From Suillus spraguei (taxonomy: Eukaryota > Basidiomycota > Agaricomycetes > Boletales > Suillaceae), in assembly GCA_016800925.1 (NCBI GenBank), contig JABCPU010000546.1, positions 1 to 39,682 of the forward strand: a stretch of 39,682 bases of DNA. The letters run 5' to 3'. Position 1 is the stretch's first letter. Each line of letters opens with the position of its first letter. Below are positions 1 through 10,514 of this stretch, piece after piece. The position numbers and the translations under genes were made by a program. The notes beneath the pieces are model-generated. The model searched no databases and was not told the origin of the DNA. It saw only the letters and a program-made list of their open reading frames with translations.

Positions 1-15
1 TGTGACTGCACTTAC

Positions 16-72
16 AAATGAATCACGTCCGCGAGATACGGATCTACCCTCGTTGTTAATTGAATCTGCCAT
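16..72 (-). CDS. DUF3602 (GRGG-repeat) protein, first exon only, gene continues off the left edge
   Basis: Only exon 1 is in the window. It starts at the ATG complementary to 70-72 and ends at a GTAAGT donor complementary to 10-15. It encodes a short Ser/Arg-rich stretch (MADSINNEGRSVSRGRDSF). The same exon, with the same start context, SVSRG motif and donor, opens the paralogue at 3428-4124, where the next exon begins with the SSGRGGLGNI motif typical of DUF3602. Identification therefore rests on homology to the neighbour, because the diagnostic repeats of this copy lie outside the window. A TATA box sits about 130 bp upstream (204-211), as in the paralogue. Function of the family is unknown. 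Confidence 0.6.
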
Positions 73-203
73 GAGCAGGAATTAGTTTCTGCAGCGAGAG
101 ACAATGGCAATGAAAAGATGAAAGGCAGTTGAGTAAAGCTGGACAGGAAGATGGCCGTAAAAAGGGCGATGACAGGGGAGCATACGAGGGATATCTTGAG
201 GCC

Positions 204-211
204 ATTATATA
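204..211 (-). promoter_or_regulatory. TATA box of the left DUF3602 gene
   Basis: The minus strand reads TATATAAT about 130 bp upstream of the ATG at 72. A matching TATA element lies at the equivalent distance in the duplicated copy (4242-4248). Conservation in an otherwise diverged upstream region supports a core promoter. Confidence 0.45.
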
Positions 212-1149
212 CCGCTCAAATTTAATGACTGCAACATTATGTAAACTGAAGTGAACATGTCAGAGTCTGGGGTCATTTTGCTGTGAATGCCGTGAGGTCT
301 TTGTCTGCAGGATTTGGAGAAACTCAAGCAACTTGAAGGTCCGACGCCGACTATGACAGAAGCCAGGCACTGAATTCGCCGATTGGTAATCGAAGTTATT
401 TCCAAATTGGCAAGAAAAATAATTATCTTTCTTTCAAACAGGTGAAACAGAAAACTCATTTGTTTCATTGAAAGCGTTCACCAACGTCAGGCTCTGTAGA
501 TGCCACTCAGCCTCTGATGTAGGAATGTCTTTGAAACTGGGGGTTTGCACAGTCTCCGGGATTCCCGGGCCTGGGCCGCCTGGAATCCAGTCAAGACTAG
601 CGCTCTGCTTGTCGAACCTGCCATCAGTGGAACGTGACTATAGAATAGCTATTATGGAACTTGTATCGATATTGAGGCCCAGGGGTCCCCTGACGTAGCT
701 CGCCACTTACTCCGAGTCGTCCTAGTTTGTGACATCAAACCCGCATGCTCCATTTTGTTAATATATATTTCATACTTTTACACTTGTTTCTCGTTCTCAT
801 TGTAATTTACATAATGAGTTTTCGAGATCTCTAGCTGTAATAGGGGTGGCCCCAGCTTACGCCAGGCTGCTCCGCGTCTGGAATTGCAATTTTCATGCGT
901 ACAATGCTAGTTTTGATCGGAGTGTAGAGGCTGAGAGAGGTGATTTCGTAAGCCTAACGAGCACGTGCCAAGCTATGGCACAGCAGCGAACGACTAGCCA
1001 TTCCACCGGAAGACCTCGAGTGCGTATTGGAATACTAAGGAAATTGGTAATGACACAAAGATAGAAAAACTGGTATAGTAAACTCCCTCATCAGTCTTTT
1101 TTCCCATTCCTGAAAAGCATTTGAGATGTTTTATAAGACTTAAACAATT

Positions 1150-1836
1150 AAAACTTGTGTTCTCTTTTTTGATTTGCGCCTTTGATCGAAATTTGGCTCG
1201 TGATTGTAGTGAGGGAGACAAACAGAACATACCTCTTCCTCCGGGATGTACTCATTGATTGAAGAGACGACGGATTTCATCAGGGGTTTTTCCCTTAATC
1301 AAGTTGGCAACTACTTTGCATCCAAGTTCGCTGCAAGGTGATAGGAAAAAGTCGTATGACTATCATCTTTGTGACTCACAGCAGCGACTTGATATTGAGA
1401 TAATTTGCAGCGATGATGATATCGAACAACATCTTATGGTCAACAGTCATGAACTCCTGGTCCCATTCGCCGATATCGGTTGTTCGCTGCGGGTCTTATC
1501 CTGATTCTGGTCGGCGTCTGCGCTAGGCAAAGGTTCACCCTATGGTGTTCGCAGTACTCTATAACCTGTGCAACAGTGGGTGTGAGCACGTGGTTGTCTA
1601 GCTCTAGGGGGGGAATGCTGATCGATAAATATCTAAGATGCTAACCTTACTCAGTACGGTCGAGGAAACGTTAGCCAAAGGTACAGATTCTCCTGAGCAA
1701 GATCAAAATTACACCCATGAGTGGCAATGATAAAAAATAGTACTTCAGATATGAAGTCCCTAAGGAGAGCGCTGCGCTCGACAACCTCCTTGTCGACTAC
1801 AAACTCCACATTATCGGAAGTGACAAGACGAACCAT
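1150..1836 (-). pseudogene. SKP1-like SCF adaptor, frame broken
   Basis: Exon 1 (1744-1836) encodes MVRLVTSDNVEFVVDKEVVE, the BTB/POZ start of SKP1, the adaptor linking F-box proteins to cullin in SCF ubiquitin ligases. Exon 2 (1646-1692) gives ESVPLANVSSTVL; exon 3 (1380-1565) gives VIEYCEHHRGEPLPSADADQ and, in another frame, [20 protein letters not shown]; exon 4 (1233-1330) gives [20 protein letters not shown] and NEYIPEEE; exon 5 starts at 1179 with AQIKKEN. Introns are 49-80 nt, four in all, with GT-AG ends. The frame breaks at the exon 1/2 join, inside exon 3 and inside exon 4. The usual WAEDR-like C terminus is missing, replaced by unrelated sequence. Probably a retired paralogue of the housekeeping gene, although small sequence errors could explain some breaks. 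Confidence 0.8.
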
Positions 1837-3140
1837 GTTGATAGAACTGGTGAAGTGGTGACTGTAGTAGCAAAACAGACGGTACTGTTAGAAACTGACC
1901 GATCCGAGACAGAGGAAACCAAAGAGTCATAGATAGTTACCTGTACGAGGGGAAGAAGATAAGCTGGTCCGAGCGCAAGTCTCAAAGAGGCCAGTGGGTT
2001 GGCTGTTGCGCCCCTTACAGCTGTGGGCGATGTAATGAAATTTTGGTGGCGTGCATGACTAAAAAGGAAACCAAGAGTCTGGACACCAAGACTTCCTGTG
2101 ACTTGTACAAAGTTTTCGGACACTATCAGCCCTTTATATTGCTAAGTTTTACGTGTCACACACACATCTCATCAATATTTTTCGACAGCCTGAGTTCCCC
2201 AGAGCTTATAGGACATACAGCCCCACACGTCATGAGACTGCACAGAGAGTACAGCTTCAGTAAAATAGCCAAGGTAGACCTTATCATATCCTGGATCTCC
2301 CCAGGTGCTTTACGTTGATTACAGTGATTATACATATAGTAGAAACGCTCATATTGCATAATGCATAAAAAATTATAACAAATCAGGATTCAATCTTTTC
2401 AAGATATGCACAATTATTCACTCATAGAAACGAACCTGGTCCATCCATTGCTGTTAATGTATATTTTTTTCCGCCCAAGAATGATTTTCTAGTGATTTGT
2501 TTTTATTTTATTTATTTATGCATTTCTACTGTAATAGACTTTATTTAAAACGAAAACCTTTTCTGTATTGTGTAAGGCTTGCGGTGGTTCGAAGGGGAAA
2601 AGAGGACAGAACGAGAGAGAGATAAGAGAGGGAATTCAATGCATCGGATTCACCGTCGATACGAGAGTGTACATGGGCGGTATATATATGAAAACAGTAA
2701 GGGTCCTCTGTGATGGATGAGCCGAACAATTATGTGAAGACAGAGGCATAAGAAAGTGGCGTTGCAACTGACGAAGGTAAAGTAGTAGAATGAAGAGGAA
2801 CAAGGGAACAAAAATTGAATGAGTGACGGTATGAATGACGAGAGTTGCATAGCATGTAGCATGTGATCGGTCTCGAACGTTTTTAGTTTGAAGCGCGTAG
2901 AGCATGTGCGGTCCTTACAATTGGCATATGTGACGATATCTGCAACTCACCAATCCTCTGACATCAATACATCATGGACTGTATGGACTGCGGAAAACTA
3001 TTTAATGCAAGTGGGATACATAATGATGATAAACAATTGATTAATATGGGCCCGGGGTTGGTTCATGGAAGGCCACTTAGGGTCACACTGACTCGCAACA
3101 ATTTTGCATGAAATATCTACTAATTTTTGATGAATACACA
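1837..3140. other. Gene-poor interval beside the SKP1 relic
   Basis: No convincing gene is visible. The segment 2640-2990 resembles 5140-5400 on the minus strand: a hydrophobic, Leu/Phe-rich reading frame and the same GATATCTGC block next to a possible donor. It is therefore a second piece of the duplication described for 1-720. The stretch 2336-2530 is strongly A+T-rich. Confidence 0.4.
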
Positions 3141-3440
3141 TCATGGAGGAGGTAAAAAAGTCTTCCTAGACTGCGTAGTAATGTTTCTAATCTTCTTCCT
3201 CAAGCCGATAATTTGGGACAATACTCGATAATTATTGAAAATAATCACGGAGCGGAGGTGTATGTTGCCAGCCCCGTCGCGCTCAGAGGATCCAAATTCA
3301 CTATGGCAGTTGACTTCACGTTCAATATCAAGCAAATGCAGATTGGTAAGGTCTGCAGCTCCGCCTCTGCCAACCGAATATCTGATAGGGGGGTCATAAG
3401 TTTGTAAGTTCAAGACTACAAGTGAATTTAAATGCAACAC
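3141..3440 (-). pseudogene. Degenerate DUF3602 fragment
   Basis: A minus-strand reading frame contains a worn pair of the family repeats. RYSVGRGGAADLTNL replaces the usual STGRGGAGNL/I, and SSERDGAGNI replaces SSGRGGAGNI; about 30 residues lie between them. It has no recognisable start or splice structure and lies directly behind the stop of the complete copy at 3428-4124, which already holds all four repeats. The simplest reading is the remnant of a third family copy. Confidence 0.5.
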
Positions 3441-4124
3441 GCATACATTGCTTGCGCATGCCCCCGAGTCTTTCTCTCCTCTTCATCCATATTATCGACG
3501 CTGGTGGCAGCTAAATTTTTAATGTTCCCTGCTCCACCTCGTCCCGTGGAATGAACCATTGGACAACGAGAACGAGAACGCGAGTCCGATATGTTGCCAA
3601 GACCGCCTCTTCCAGAAGAACGCTAAGATGTTGGGCTTGCATCAGTGTTTACGGGACATGACGTCAGACAGACATACAATCAGATTGGATTCAGCGTGGT
3701 GCTTCTTGACATGCTGTTCATAATCTGCCTGAACCCCAGCGTGCTCGTTACGGATAGTTGTGGTCTGGGAGCGCATGTTGCCCGCTCCACCCCTACCCAC
3801 CGAGAACTTCATCTGCATCTGCCATGAGTTGTGTGAGTAAGCATCTTAGAGTGAAAGATGTGCAACATACCCTGTCAGGGTGCACAGCTTGCTCCCGCCT
3901 ACGAGTCAAATCAAAATCATCCGGACCATCGAAGGGGCGGAGTATTACTTGAGATGAAAGCACGTCGAATGTTGCCCAGACCGCCTCTACCAGAAGATTG
4001 CTAACGCAAAAGAATATGAATATGATATGTATTTGGCAAACTTGAGTGCGACTGCACTTACAAGTGGTTCATGTCCGCGAGATACAGACGAGCTCTTGTC
4101 GCTACTTGTAGTTGAATTTGCCAT
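3428..4124 (-). CDS. DUF3602 GRGG-repeat protein, four exons
   Basis: Exons are 4062-4124, 3871-4000, 3678-3818 and 3428-3622, with introns of 61, 52 and 55 nt (GT-AG). The product carries four glycine-rich motifs in order: SSGRGGLGNI, SVGRGGAGNM, SSGRGGLGNI and STGRGGAGNI. FDGPDDFDLTRRRE, YEQHVKKHH and an EEERK tail are also DUF3602-like. The start, giving MANSTTSSDKSSSVSRG, was chosen because it runs in frame into the first GRGG motif. Exon 2 is 130 nt; removing one C from the C4 run near 3933-3936 gives 129 nt and a continuous product of about 175 aa. As written, the frame shifts there. Low-complexity protein, function unknown. A TATA box lies about 120 bp upstream. Confidence 0.75.
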
Positions 4125-4241
4125 GAGCACAAATCAGTTTCTGCGGCGAGAGACAGTGATGATGGTAATAGAAAGATGAAAGGGAGTGGTGTACAACTTG
4201 ACGGGAAGATGGCCGTAAAAAAGGCCATGGCAGGGACAATG

Positions 4242-4248
4242 TTATATA
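4242..4248 (-). promoter_or_regulatory. TATA box of the DUF3602 gene
   Basis: TATATAA on the minus strand lies about 118 bp upstream of the ATG at 4124. It corresponds to the TATA element at 204-211 in the duplicated copy. Confidence 0.5.
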
Positions 4249-4333
4249 GGCCCGGCGATGACACTCAAGTTTTGAGTGACTACCGAGGCCCAAGCATTGA
4301 ATTCGTGAATGTGGTGATATAGTGTAGCCTCAT

Positions 4334-4508
4334 CAACGTCATCTTCTCCAACGGGCATACTAGTGCTAATTATCTTTCTTCTAGCTTTATCAACGTCATC
4401 TTCTCCAACGGGCATACTAGTGCTAATTATCTTTCTTCTAGCCTTATCAGCGTCATCTAAATCATTTCTCCAACGGGCATACTAAGTGCTAATTATCTTT
4501 CTTCCAAA
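4334..4508. repeat. 57-bp tandem repeat, three copies
   Basis: Units begin at 4334, 4391 and 4448 with CAACGTCATC (third unit CAGCGTCATC) and run through CTCCAACGGGCATACTA and TGCTAATTATCTTTCTTC. Units 1 and 2 are nearly identical. Unit 3 has a few substitutions, a small insertion after CGTCATCT and an extra A in CATACTAAGTG. The array lies upstream of the minus-strand DUF3602 gene. Confidence 0.9.
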
Positions 4509-4774
4509 TACAGCACATATGTGAAACAGAAAACTCACTTGTTTCGTTCACCAACGTGCTCTATCATCGCTGTCATGTGTAGGCACCCAACTCAGCCCCT
4601 GGTGTGGAAACATCTTTGAAATTGGAGGTTCTCCAGAGTTTCCAGAAAGACATGCTCAAGTCTGGCGTCAAACCTGCCACACGTGTAAGGTTTATTGAAG
4701 TATGCTATTATGGAACTTGTGTCGAGGCCCTGCGGCCGGTGACGTATCTCGCCAACATATAACGTCCTATTAAG

Positions 4775-4870
4775 TAATCTGCAAAACCAGCGAAACGTAC
4801 GCGCGTTACGGACACTTACGAGCGCTTACGACTTTAGGATTGGTGGAGATGGGCCACTCACTGTTAATTT
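4775..4870. repeat. Dispersed repeat, CpG-rich copy (partner 8921-9045)
   Basis: Contains GCGTTACGGACACTTACG, AGCGCTTACGAC and ATTGGTGGAGATG. The same modules occur in the same order at 8921-9045, where nearly every CpG is TpG or CpA. A shorter relative (TTACGAGCGCTT) lies at 15144-15156. The element type is not recognised. Confidence 0.65.
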
Positions 4871-6448
4871 TTATTTCGCCATTCTAAACTCAGGGAGATA
4901 TATGATTGAAAGTTTCGATCGCATCTCACTGAAGATGACATGGGCTTGATTTGAACTGTGATTATAAGGCGCTGAGTCGACTTCGGTGCTCATAAGGTGC
5001 GCAAGCGCCGAGCCGACTCTAGCCACATATAGCTCCCAGAAAGCGCCCGAGGCCGGTTTCTGGATTTTGAATTTTCAGAGTAGATTTATGACTCTATATT
5101 ATAACGAAAAAAAACCTTTCTTTATGTTCATATATCGGCATATATGACGATATCTGCGCCTCACCAGTCCTCTGATGAAGTATAGACTACGGGAGTACTA
5201 AAACAAATGTGATAATGATGACAGCGACACGGCAAGTTGCAGCGAGAATGGGAGAACGATGATGTCGAGACAACAGCAAGAAAAATTCGAGTGAGAGCCA
5301 TGCAAGAATGATGCAAAAGCAACAATAAAATAACAGCGGGACTCCGGGAGTAGCAGGAAGAAGACTGGAAGCCATGTGACGCCACAACGATGAATGATCC
5401 TTGCAGGAGACGAGTGTGTTCGTTAAGTATCGCAGCGCTAGCCTGGGTGATAATGTTTGACAAGGAGTTCGCAGTGTTGGATTTGGCTTTCTAGAGTAAA
5501 ATCCGGAGAGGGTTGCATAAAATGGCTGCGACAAGGATAGTCCTTGTCTTCAACTTCCTCCATATACGCTCGAGTGCTCCCACACGAAGGGAGATGGGAG
5601 TATACTTGGCGAGCAATGTGACTATTGTAAATTGACCGAATCCGTAGACTTTGAGTTGAAAAAATGCCGGCTCATTCTTAGTGATGCGTACGCGTAAAAT
5701 CTTCATCCTCGACTTCTTTGATACATGTTTGGTAGTGTTCATATGCGGAGGGAGACGATGGGCTGGGTAAATGATGTAGCACCTAGTAGTACCAGTAGAA
5801 CAGAAAATCGAGTAACTCGCTCAATCGAAAGTGAAAAAATACGTACCGGTTGACCATTGGTGCATTTTTCCTGCTGCAAGGCTCATGCACAAGTAAGTGC
5901 ACATAGCTCGTGGGTTATCCTCGAAGGCGCTGACAGTCACGGTAGTATTGCTTGCTTGATGGCGCCATCTAAACACATTAGTAGATTAGAACTTCAAACA
6001 AATTACTATATTGAACTATACTTGCCAGAACTTCGGACCCTCACCTGTGCGAGTTCTACCCACATAGTTATGACCTTGCCTTTCGGCTAGTACAATTAGT
6101 CTGTTACCGTTGGCGATTGAAAGATGGGGTAGAGCGTGAGTAATACGGACGGTTGGATGAATTTCAAGACTGCGCCCGATTGAAAATGTATGTAAGATGG
6201 ACCATGGTTCCATGCATCTCATAATGAGGCATGGCTATTGCTTTTTGTGCTTCATGTCGACAGTGCCACTGTTAACCCACGATGATTGGTTTATATTGAC
6301 CAGTGCCAGCTCACTATCACTTGACGAGAAACGCCTCCGCTGCATGTACACGATATGACTGCCATTATAAAAGGTTCCAGTATGGCCAAGTAGGTAAAGA
6401 CAAAAATGAATGCGAGTATCATCTGGGTTTCCTGTGTCCGAATTTAGA
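4871..6448. other. Interval without a supported gene
   Basis: Minus-strand reading frames at 5161-5534 and 5491-5742 have hydrophobic stretches but no recognised domain or convincing splice structure. Part of 5140-5400 repeats 2640-2990. The 3' flank of the FAD oxidase gene occupies the right end. Nothing else is visible. Confidence 0.4.
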
Positions 6449-8441
6449 CTAGAACTTCCAACCGCCCGTCAATCCCATCACATTGTCCGGATCGACCGCT
6501 TTCTGGATGGCCTGCAAGCGGGGTACGTTATCACCGTACATTTGCCCTAAAGTCGCACTAGGAGGTGCGTTATTCGGGTATAAGGGAACATCCGCGATGT
6601 CCTGGCCACTATCCGTGAGTACCTGCGTCATATACTGAACACTCGTGTCGACAGTGTTGAAAATTGTGTCATCATCGTTCGAATCTTGCCAACTGTAGTA
6701 TACTTCAATGAATGAGTAGCCTTGATTCCGTGACGCTGGGTATGCGGTCGGCGAATCTACGTGGGTGTAGATCGTAGGCAGGTAGAGGTCCACCTCATAT
6801 GAAACCATTAGAGCACTAGAGCCGACCAATTTGGCGCCCCAGAACTGGCCAATATTATATGCGTTAATGATGTATCCAAATCAAAGAGAAAGAGTAGTCA
6901 CCATTGTCTCATTTATAACCATGTCCAACACAGGCATTGTAGCCTTCTCCATTGCCGCCGAATGAAATACGGATCTGTCTTCAAGTAAGCAGAGTGGACG
7001 GTCTTATGTTCTACAATAACTTACCTATGCCCAGAGGTAATATTCAAGGGAAGAACCTGAACGAGACTTAGGTAGGATCTGGTGGAAATGTCTTGGAAGA
7101 TATGAGGAGCGTTCAAGAAATCATCGAACATGCCCTCAGGGCATGTTGGAGCATCATAGAACAGGACACTCGACATTGTTGTCTGCAACGCAACATGTAA
7201 GTCACTCGCTGAGCAGTAAGGGCAGAATGGCAATAGCTGACGCACCACTCCATCGGCAAAGCTATACGTGTTGTATGTGGATGCCTTGGGGTCGTTGACA
7301 TTCGCCCCAAAGTTGATAATGGCTGAGCTTGCTTGTTCCAATTGGCTTGACGAATACGTGACAAGTCCGCCCTGCACATGAGACGATTATCAGCGTACAG
7401 TTACCCAGACATCGAGTCCTTACCCAGACTTGACCCTGAGGATATGTTTTGACAGTGACCCTTGTCACGATGCCCTACTATTGTCAGCGCGTTCATCAAA
7501 AGGTCAATAGGCCTTACGCACAAAGTTATTGAATCCCCCCTTGAAATTTCGCCAAAAGTTAATATAGTTGACGTGATTAGACCACCGGAAACTCACCCGC
7601 AACGCAAAGAACAGATCTGTATTAGTGGAATCTACATTAGTGACTGTCCCGTTGGGCAAAACAAGTTCGAAAGCTGTGACGCTATCGATAGCCAAGCCAT
7701 ACTGGTTAGTCAAATGCGAATATCCTAGTAAACAAACAAAATGAACTTCATTTCCGTTATGGGTCTTGGTAGAATCATACCTCCTCCCAAAAAAACGCCT
7801 CCGATTCCAATACCAGTAACTTTTGTCCCTAAGATAGTCACGCCATACTTTTCCAGTTGGCCATAAACATTGTCCAATAGTAAACCTGTGCCCACAGTTG
7901 CCGTTTGTGCGGCCGAATCGTATACAACATCCGAAAAGGAAGACATCACAATTTGTACGCCTGACGTTGAAGAGAAGCCTGGATTCGTGGCGTGGCCTCC
8001 ACTCTTAATCTTCATGACAGTCACAATCATTAACACATACTGGAAGTCAGTCATCGTTACTTACTCCAAATTGAGTCCGCGTCTGTCCCAAAATTTGAAG
8101 CTGATATGAAGGACACATCAGAAGGTGAGTGCTGAACTCGTTGGCCTGGCACATACCGCGATTCCAATGTCTTCAGTTGTGGCAGGCTCAAAGGAACATT
8201 CAGAGTTCTGACTACTAGATGAAGCCCAGTGATAAATATCATTCGTATATTGCGTCGAGCCTGCAGAAATTTAAGTTTTCTGCCGCGAAGGACATGACTA
8301 GAAGTACGCACCAAGGTAATAAACTTTGGAGCTCGATGAGACTTTTGATGCGATCTGCTGGCAAACTGAAGAAGTAACGAGTGCTGTGAGACTAGAGAGG
8401 CCAAAAAGAAGGGAAAGTGAAAGGCCAGCAAATGCGACCAT
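6449..8441 (-). CDS. Secreted FAD-linked oxidase, berberine-bridge-enzyme family, ten exons, intact
   Basis: Exons: 8312-8441, 8157-8260, 8065-8100, 7781-8009, 7597-7724, 7522-7539, 7424-7474, 7025-7371, 6902-6974, 6449-6844. They total 1512 nt, giving 503 aa with no frame break. A hydrophobic signal peptide (about residues 1-23) is followed by the FAD-binding PCMH domain. SGGHATNPGF holds the histidine that carries FAD covalently, and GGGYSHLTNQYGLAIDSV and GGFNNFGIVTRV are typical. The C-terminal BBE segment ends NVMGLTGGWKF. The cysteine used for a second flavin link in bicovalent members is absent; the region reads TGIGIGGVFLGGG. The family oxidises sugars, alcohols or alkaloid-like substrates with O2; the substrate here is unknown. 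Exon 6 is only 18 nt (GGFNNF) but is needed to complete the motif. Confidence 0.9.
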
Positions 8442-9162
8442 TATGATGATGGTATCTTCGTCCCGATAGAAAAAATTGCAAGCTAGCCATCGTAAGTTGG
8501 TCTATTTAAGAGTAGCGTTAACGCAATGCGGATCATGCGTAATACCTCACTATAACGACTTCGGGTCATCAATCGCATTGTTAATCGCATTCGAAGTTAC
8601 GTCAGATGGCTATGACTCATCTGCCATTGATGGGAAAACACTTGTTTTCGATATACAGCCAGCCAGCTACTTGCATGAAGCACGTATAATTCATTCCACC
8701 TCTCGCCCGCGCTTTTTACCCTAATCCATGTCTCGTGACTCTCCGTGCGCTTATTCGCATTAATGATGACACTAATTACATGAAACACGCTTCTCGACCG
8801 CGAACAGATGTTGTTCGGGTGAGTACAGCGTGCCTCACTGTTTCTGTGCAGAATCCTGGTTTTGTCCTACAGGACAGCTTGCCCCATGAAAAACCGCAAC
8901 CTGGCGAGCTCACCTGCATCAGCAAAATCACTGAAATGAACACTTAACTTATGTGCGTTATGGACACTTATGAATGCTTATGACTTCACTAGCAAACTCA
9001 TCCGATTGGTGGAGATGCTGAACACCAATGTTGCTCACTGCATTTGGTTGATAAAACATAAGCCAAGTTATCTTTTGTCGATAAGATGTGATAGGTTCAG
9101 AGATACAATACAATATGATGAATGTGTCAGATTGATATAATCACTACATACTGATTAAGCTA
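8442..9162. other. Upstream region of the FAD oxidase and a CpG-depleted repeat
   Basis: No gene is supported. The left part is the promoter side of the FAD oxidase. The right part contains the repeat at 8921-9045. Confidence 0.4.
8921..9045. repeat. Dispersed repeat, CpG-depleted copy (partner 4775-4870)
   Basis: Contains GCGTTATGGACACTTATG, AATGCTTATGAC and ATTGGTGGAGATG in the same order as 4775-4870. Where the partner has ACG, this copy has ATG, and GCG in the middle is ATG: a pattern of C-to-T and G-to-A transitions at CpG. Confidence 0.65.
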
Positions 9163-10514
9163 CTATGCAAACTCAGTACTGAATGTATGAAAACTTTCCT
9201 TGTCCGCAAAGTTATCCAAAAAGAAACACCTGTAGGTTTCCAAACAAGTTGCAGAGGACACATCACTAGCCACAGCCTCACCATAAACCGGTATTAATTC
9301 TACCGCATGTGTTACATCTGTCACCTGGATGACAGCCCCTCCCTATGGCAGTCACCATTTTGATCCTGTGTATACACACGCTCTATGGTCCACATCACGA
9401 GTTTGGGACAATTAGCAGGATTTGAAATGAAGCAGAAAAGCTGGACATAGAGAAGTGGCTGGGAGAGATATGATGGCAGTTCTAAGTTGGAACCTCATTG
9501 AACAACTGGCCAAAAAATCAGTCAAACTTGTGCGCCATGCACTTATGCCATAGCCGTGCCTGGAGAATGCCTTGATAGTCTGGGTGTACATGAAACTTTG
9601 GGATCGGCATATAGGCAATACATTGCCAAGCTCGCAAGGTTGCTTTAGAGTGAACCTCTGAATCAATATTGCTGATAGTTATGAAGACCGGGTGCATTTT
9701 GAGTCCTCCAGTGATTCACATTACATGAGTCTTATCAGATCCCAAGATGATTGGGACTTGAGTTGCTCCAACAGGGAGATGGTCCTAGATATTTTATTTA
9801 GTGAGGAATAAACTGACAGGGTGAACCTGGATTTTCCATGCCATATCAGCGCTCATGTAATCCCCGTATTCACGCTGATTTCCAACATTGACAACATGTG
9901 GAGTATAGGTCATATGATTCGCAAAGATTGGATCACTAAAGAGTTGTTTGATGACCTCCAGAGCATCACACCAAATGAGCTGGATAGCCTGAAAATTCAA
10001 TTTTAGATACTTTCCACTGTGTAAAACAAGGAAGCGAGTCCATCCAATCTAATAGTTGGTCCTTCATGGTGAAAGACAGTCTTTCACGAGCGTTAAACTG
10101 TCAATGAACTTGATAAAAGTTAAGGGTGTAGTTTTGATGCTTACCCATTTCAGCTTCAGAAACTTGATTATTTGAGTGTGGGTAAGGTTTTCGACCCATG
10201 AATCTCCCCAACTCCCATTCGCCTTCATCATGGAAAGGGTAGTAACAGTTTATCTTGTGCTGATATGCATATGTATCATCTTCCAACCTATCGAGCATAT
10301 TTCAGCCGACACCGAAGACATATCCAGCTTTCAGGTGACAAGTATGAGCAATGGGGATTTGATCGCTGGCACATTGATGGAATGCAGGAGGAACAGGTAA
10401 TTCTTGCAGTCGTGCTTTGTATGGCCAACAAGTAAGCTCAGAATTGAGATGCAGAATCAGAGACTCCATAGACCGAAAGTCCCCAAGTTGCAGTTGGGAC
10501 ATAACCTGGTGCAT
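9163..10514 (-). pseudogene. Plavaka-type (CACTA-like) transposase relic
   Basis: Segments of the fungal Plavaka transposase appear in order on the minus strand: YYPFHDEGEWELGRFM (about 10200-10240), then after a shift LTHTQIIKFLKLKW with a GTAAGC donor. DALEVIKQLFSDPIFANHMT and REYGDYMSADMAWKIQ follow (9794-10000), then LPVGATQVPIILGSDK, TGGLKMHPVFITISNIDSE, and HPDYQGILQARLWHKCM (9540-9790). A C-terminal piece, AVELIPVYGEAVASDVSS to DNFADKESFH, ends at the stop at 9163-9165. It is dead: there are frame breaks, in-frame stops (after KTHVM and after AHKFD), and a large internal deletion near 9370-9410, so it is far shorter than the several hundred residues usual for the family. No terminal inverted repeats could be fixed. 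Confidence 0.85.

Larger units (their letters stand above)
1..720. repeat. Segmental duplication, copy 1 (partner 4040-4760)
   Basis: This stretch aligns by eye with 4040-4760. Shared blocks include the DUF3602 first exon and donor, the region up to the TATA box, the segment ending in TTATCTTTCTT (412-430 versus 4480-4505), the GTGAAACAGAAAACTCA block (441-457 versus 4509-4525) and the following CACTCAG segment. Copy 2 carries a 57-bp triplication that copy 1 lacks. Apart from the DUF3602 exon and promoter, 73-1150 holds no gene that can be supported. Confidence 0.75.
4040..4760. repeat. Segmental duplication, copy 2 (partner 1-720)
   Basis: This is the second copy of the block described at 1-720. 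It spans the DUF3602 first exon, its promoter and about 500 bp of upstream DNA. The copies differ by many substitutions, so the duplication is not recent. The 57-bp tandem repeat at 4334-4508 arose only in this copy. Confidence 0.75.

Noticed and set aside
2636..2905. Hydrophobic minus-strand frame as a membrane protein gene (also 5161-5534)
   Set aside because: No domain, no consistent start or splice structure in the two related copies, and frames differ between them. It looks like duplicated non-coding DNA.
4058..4264. Signal-peptide-like frame starting upstream of the DUF3602 ATG
   Set aside because: It is out of frame with the GRGG exons. The frame starting at 4124 joins them exactly.
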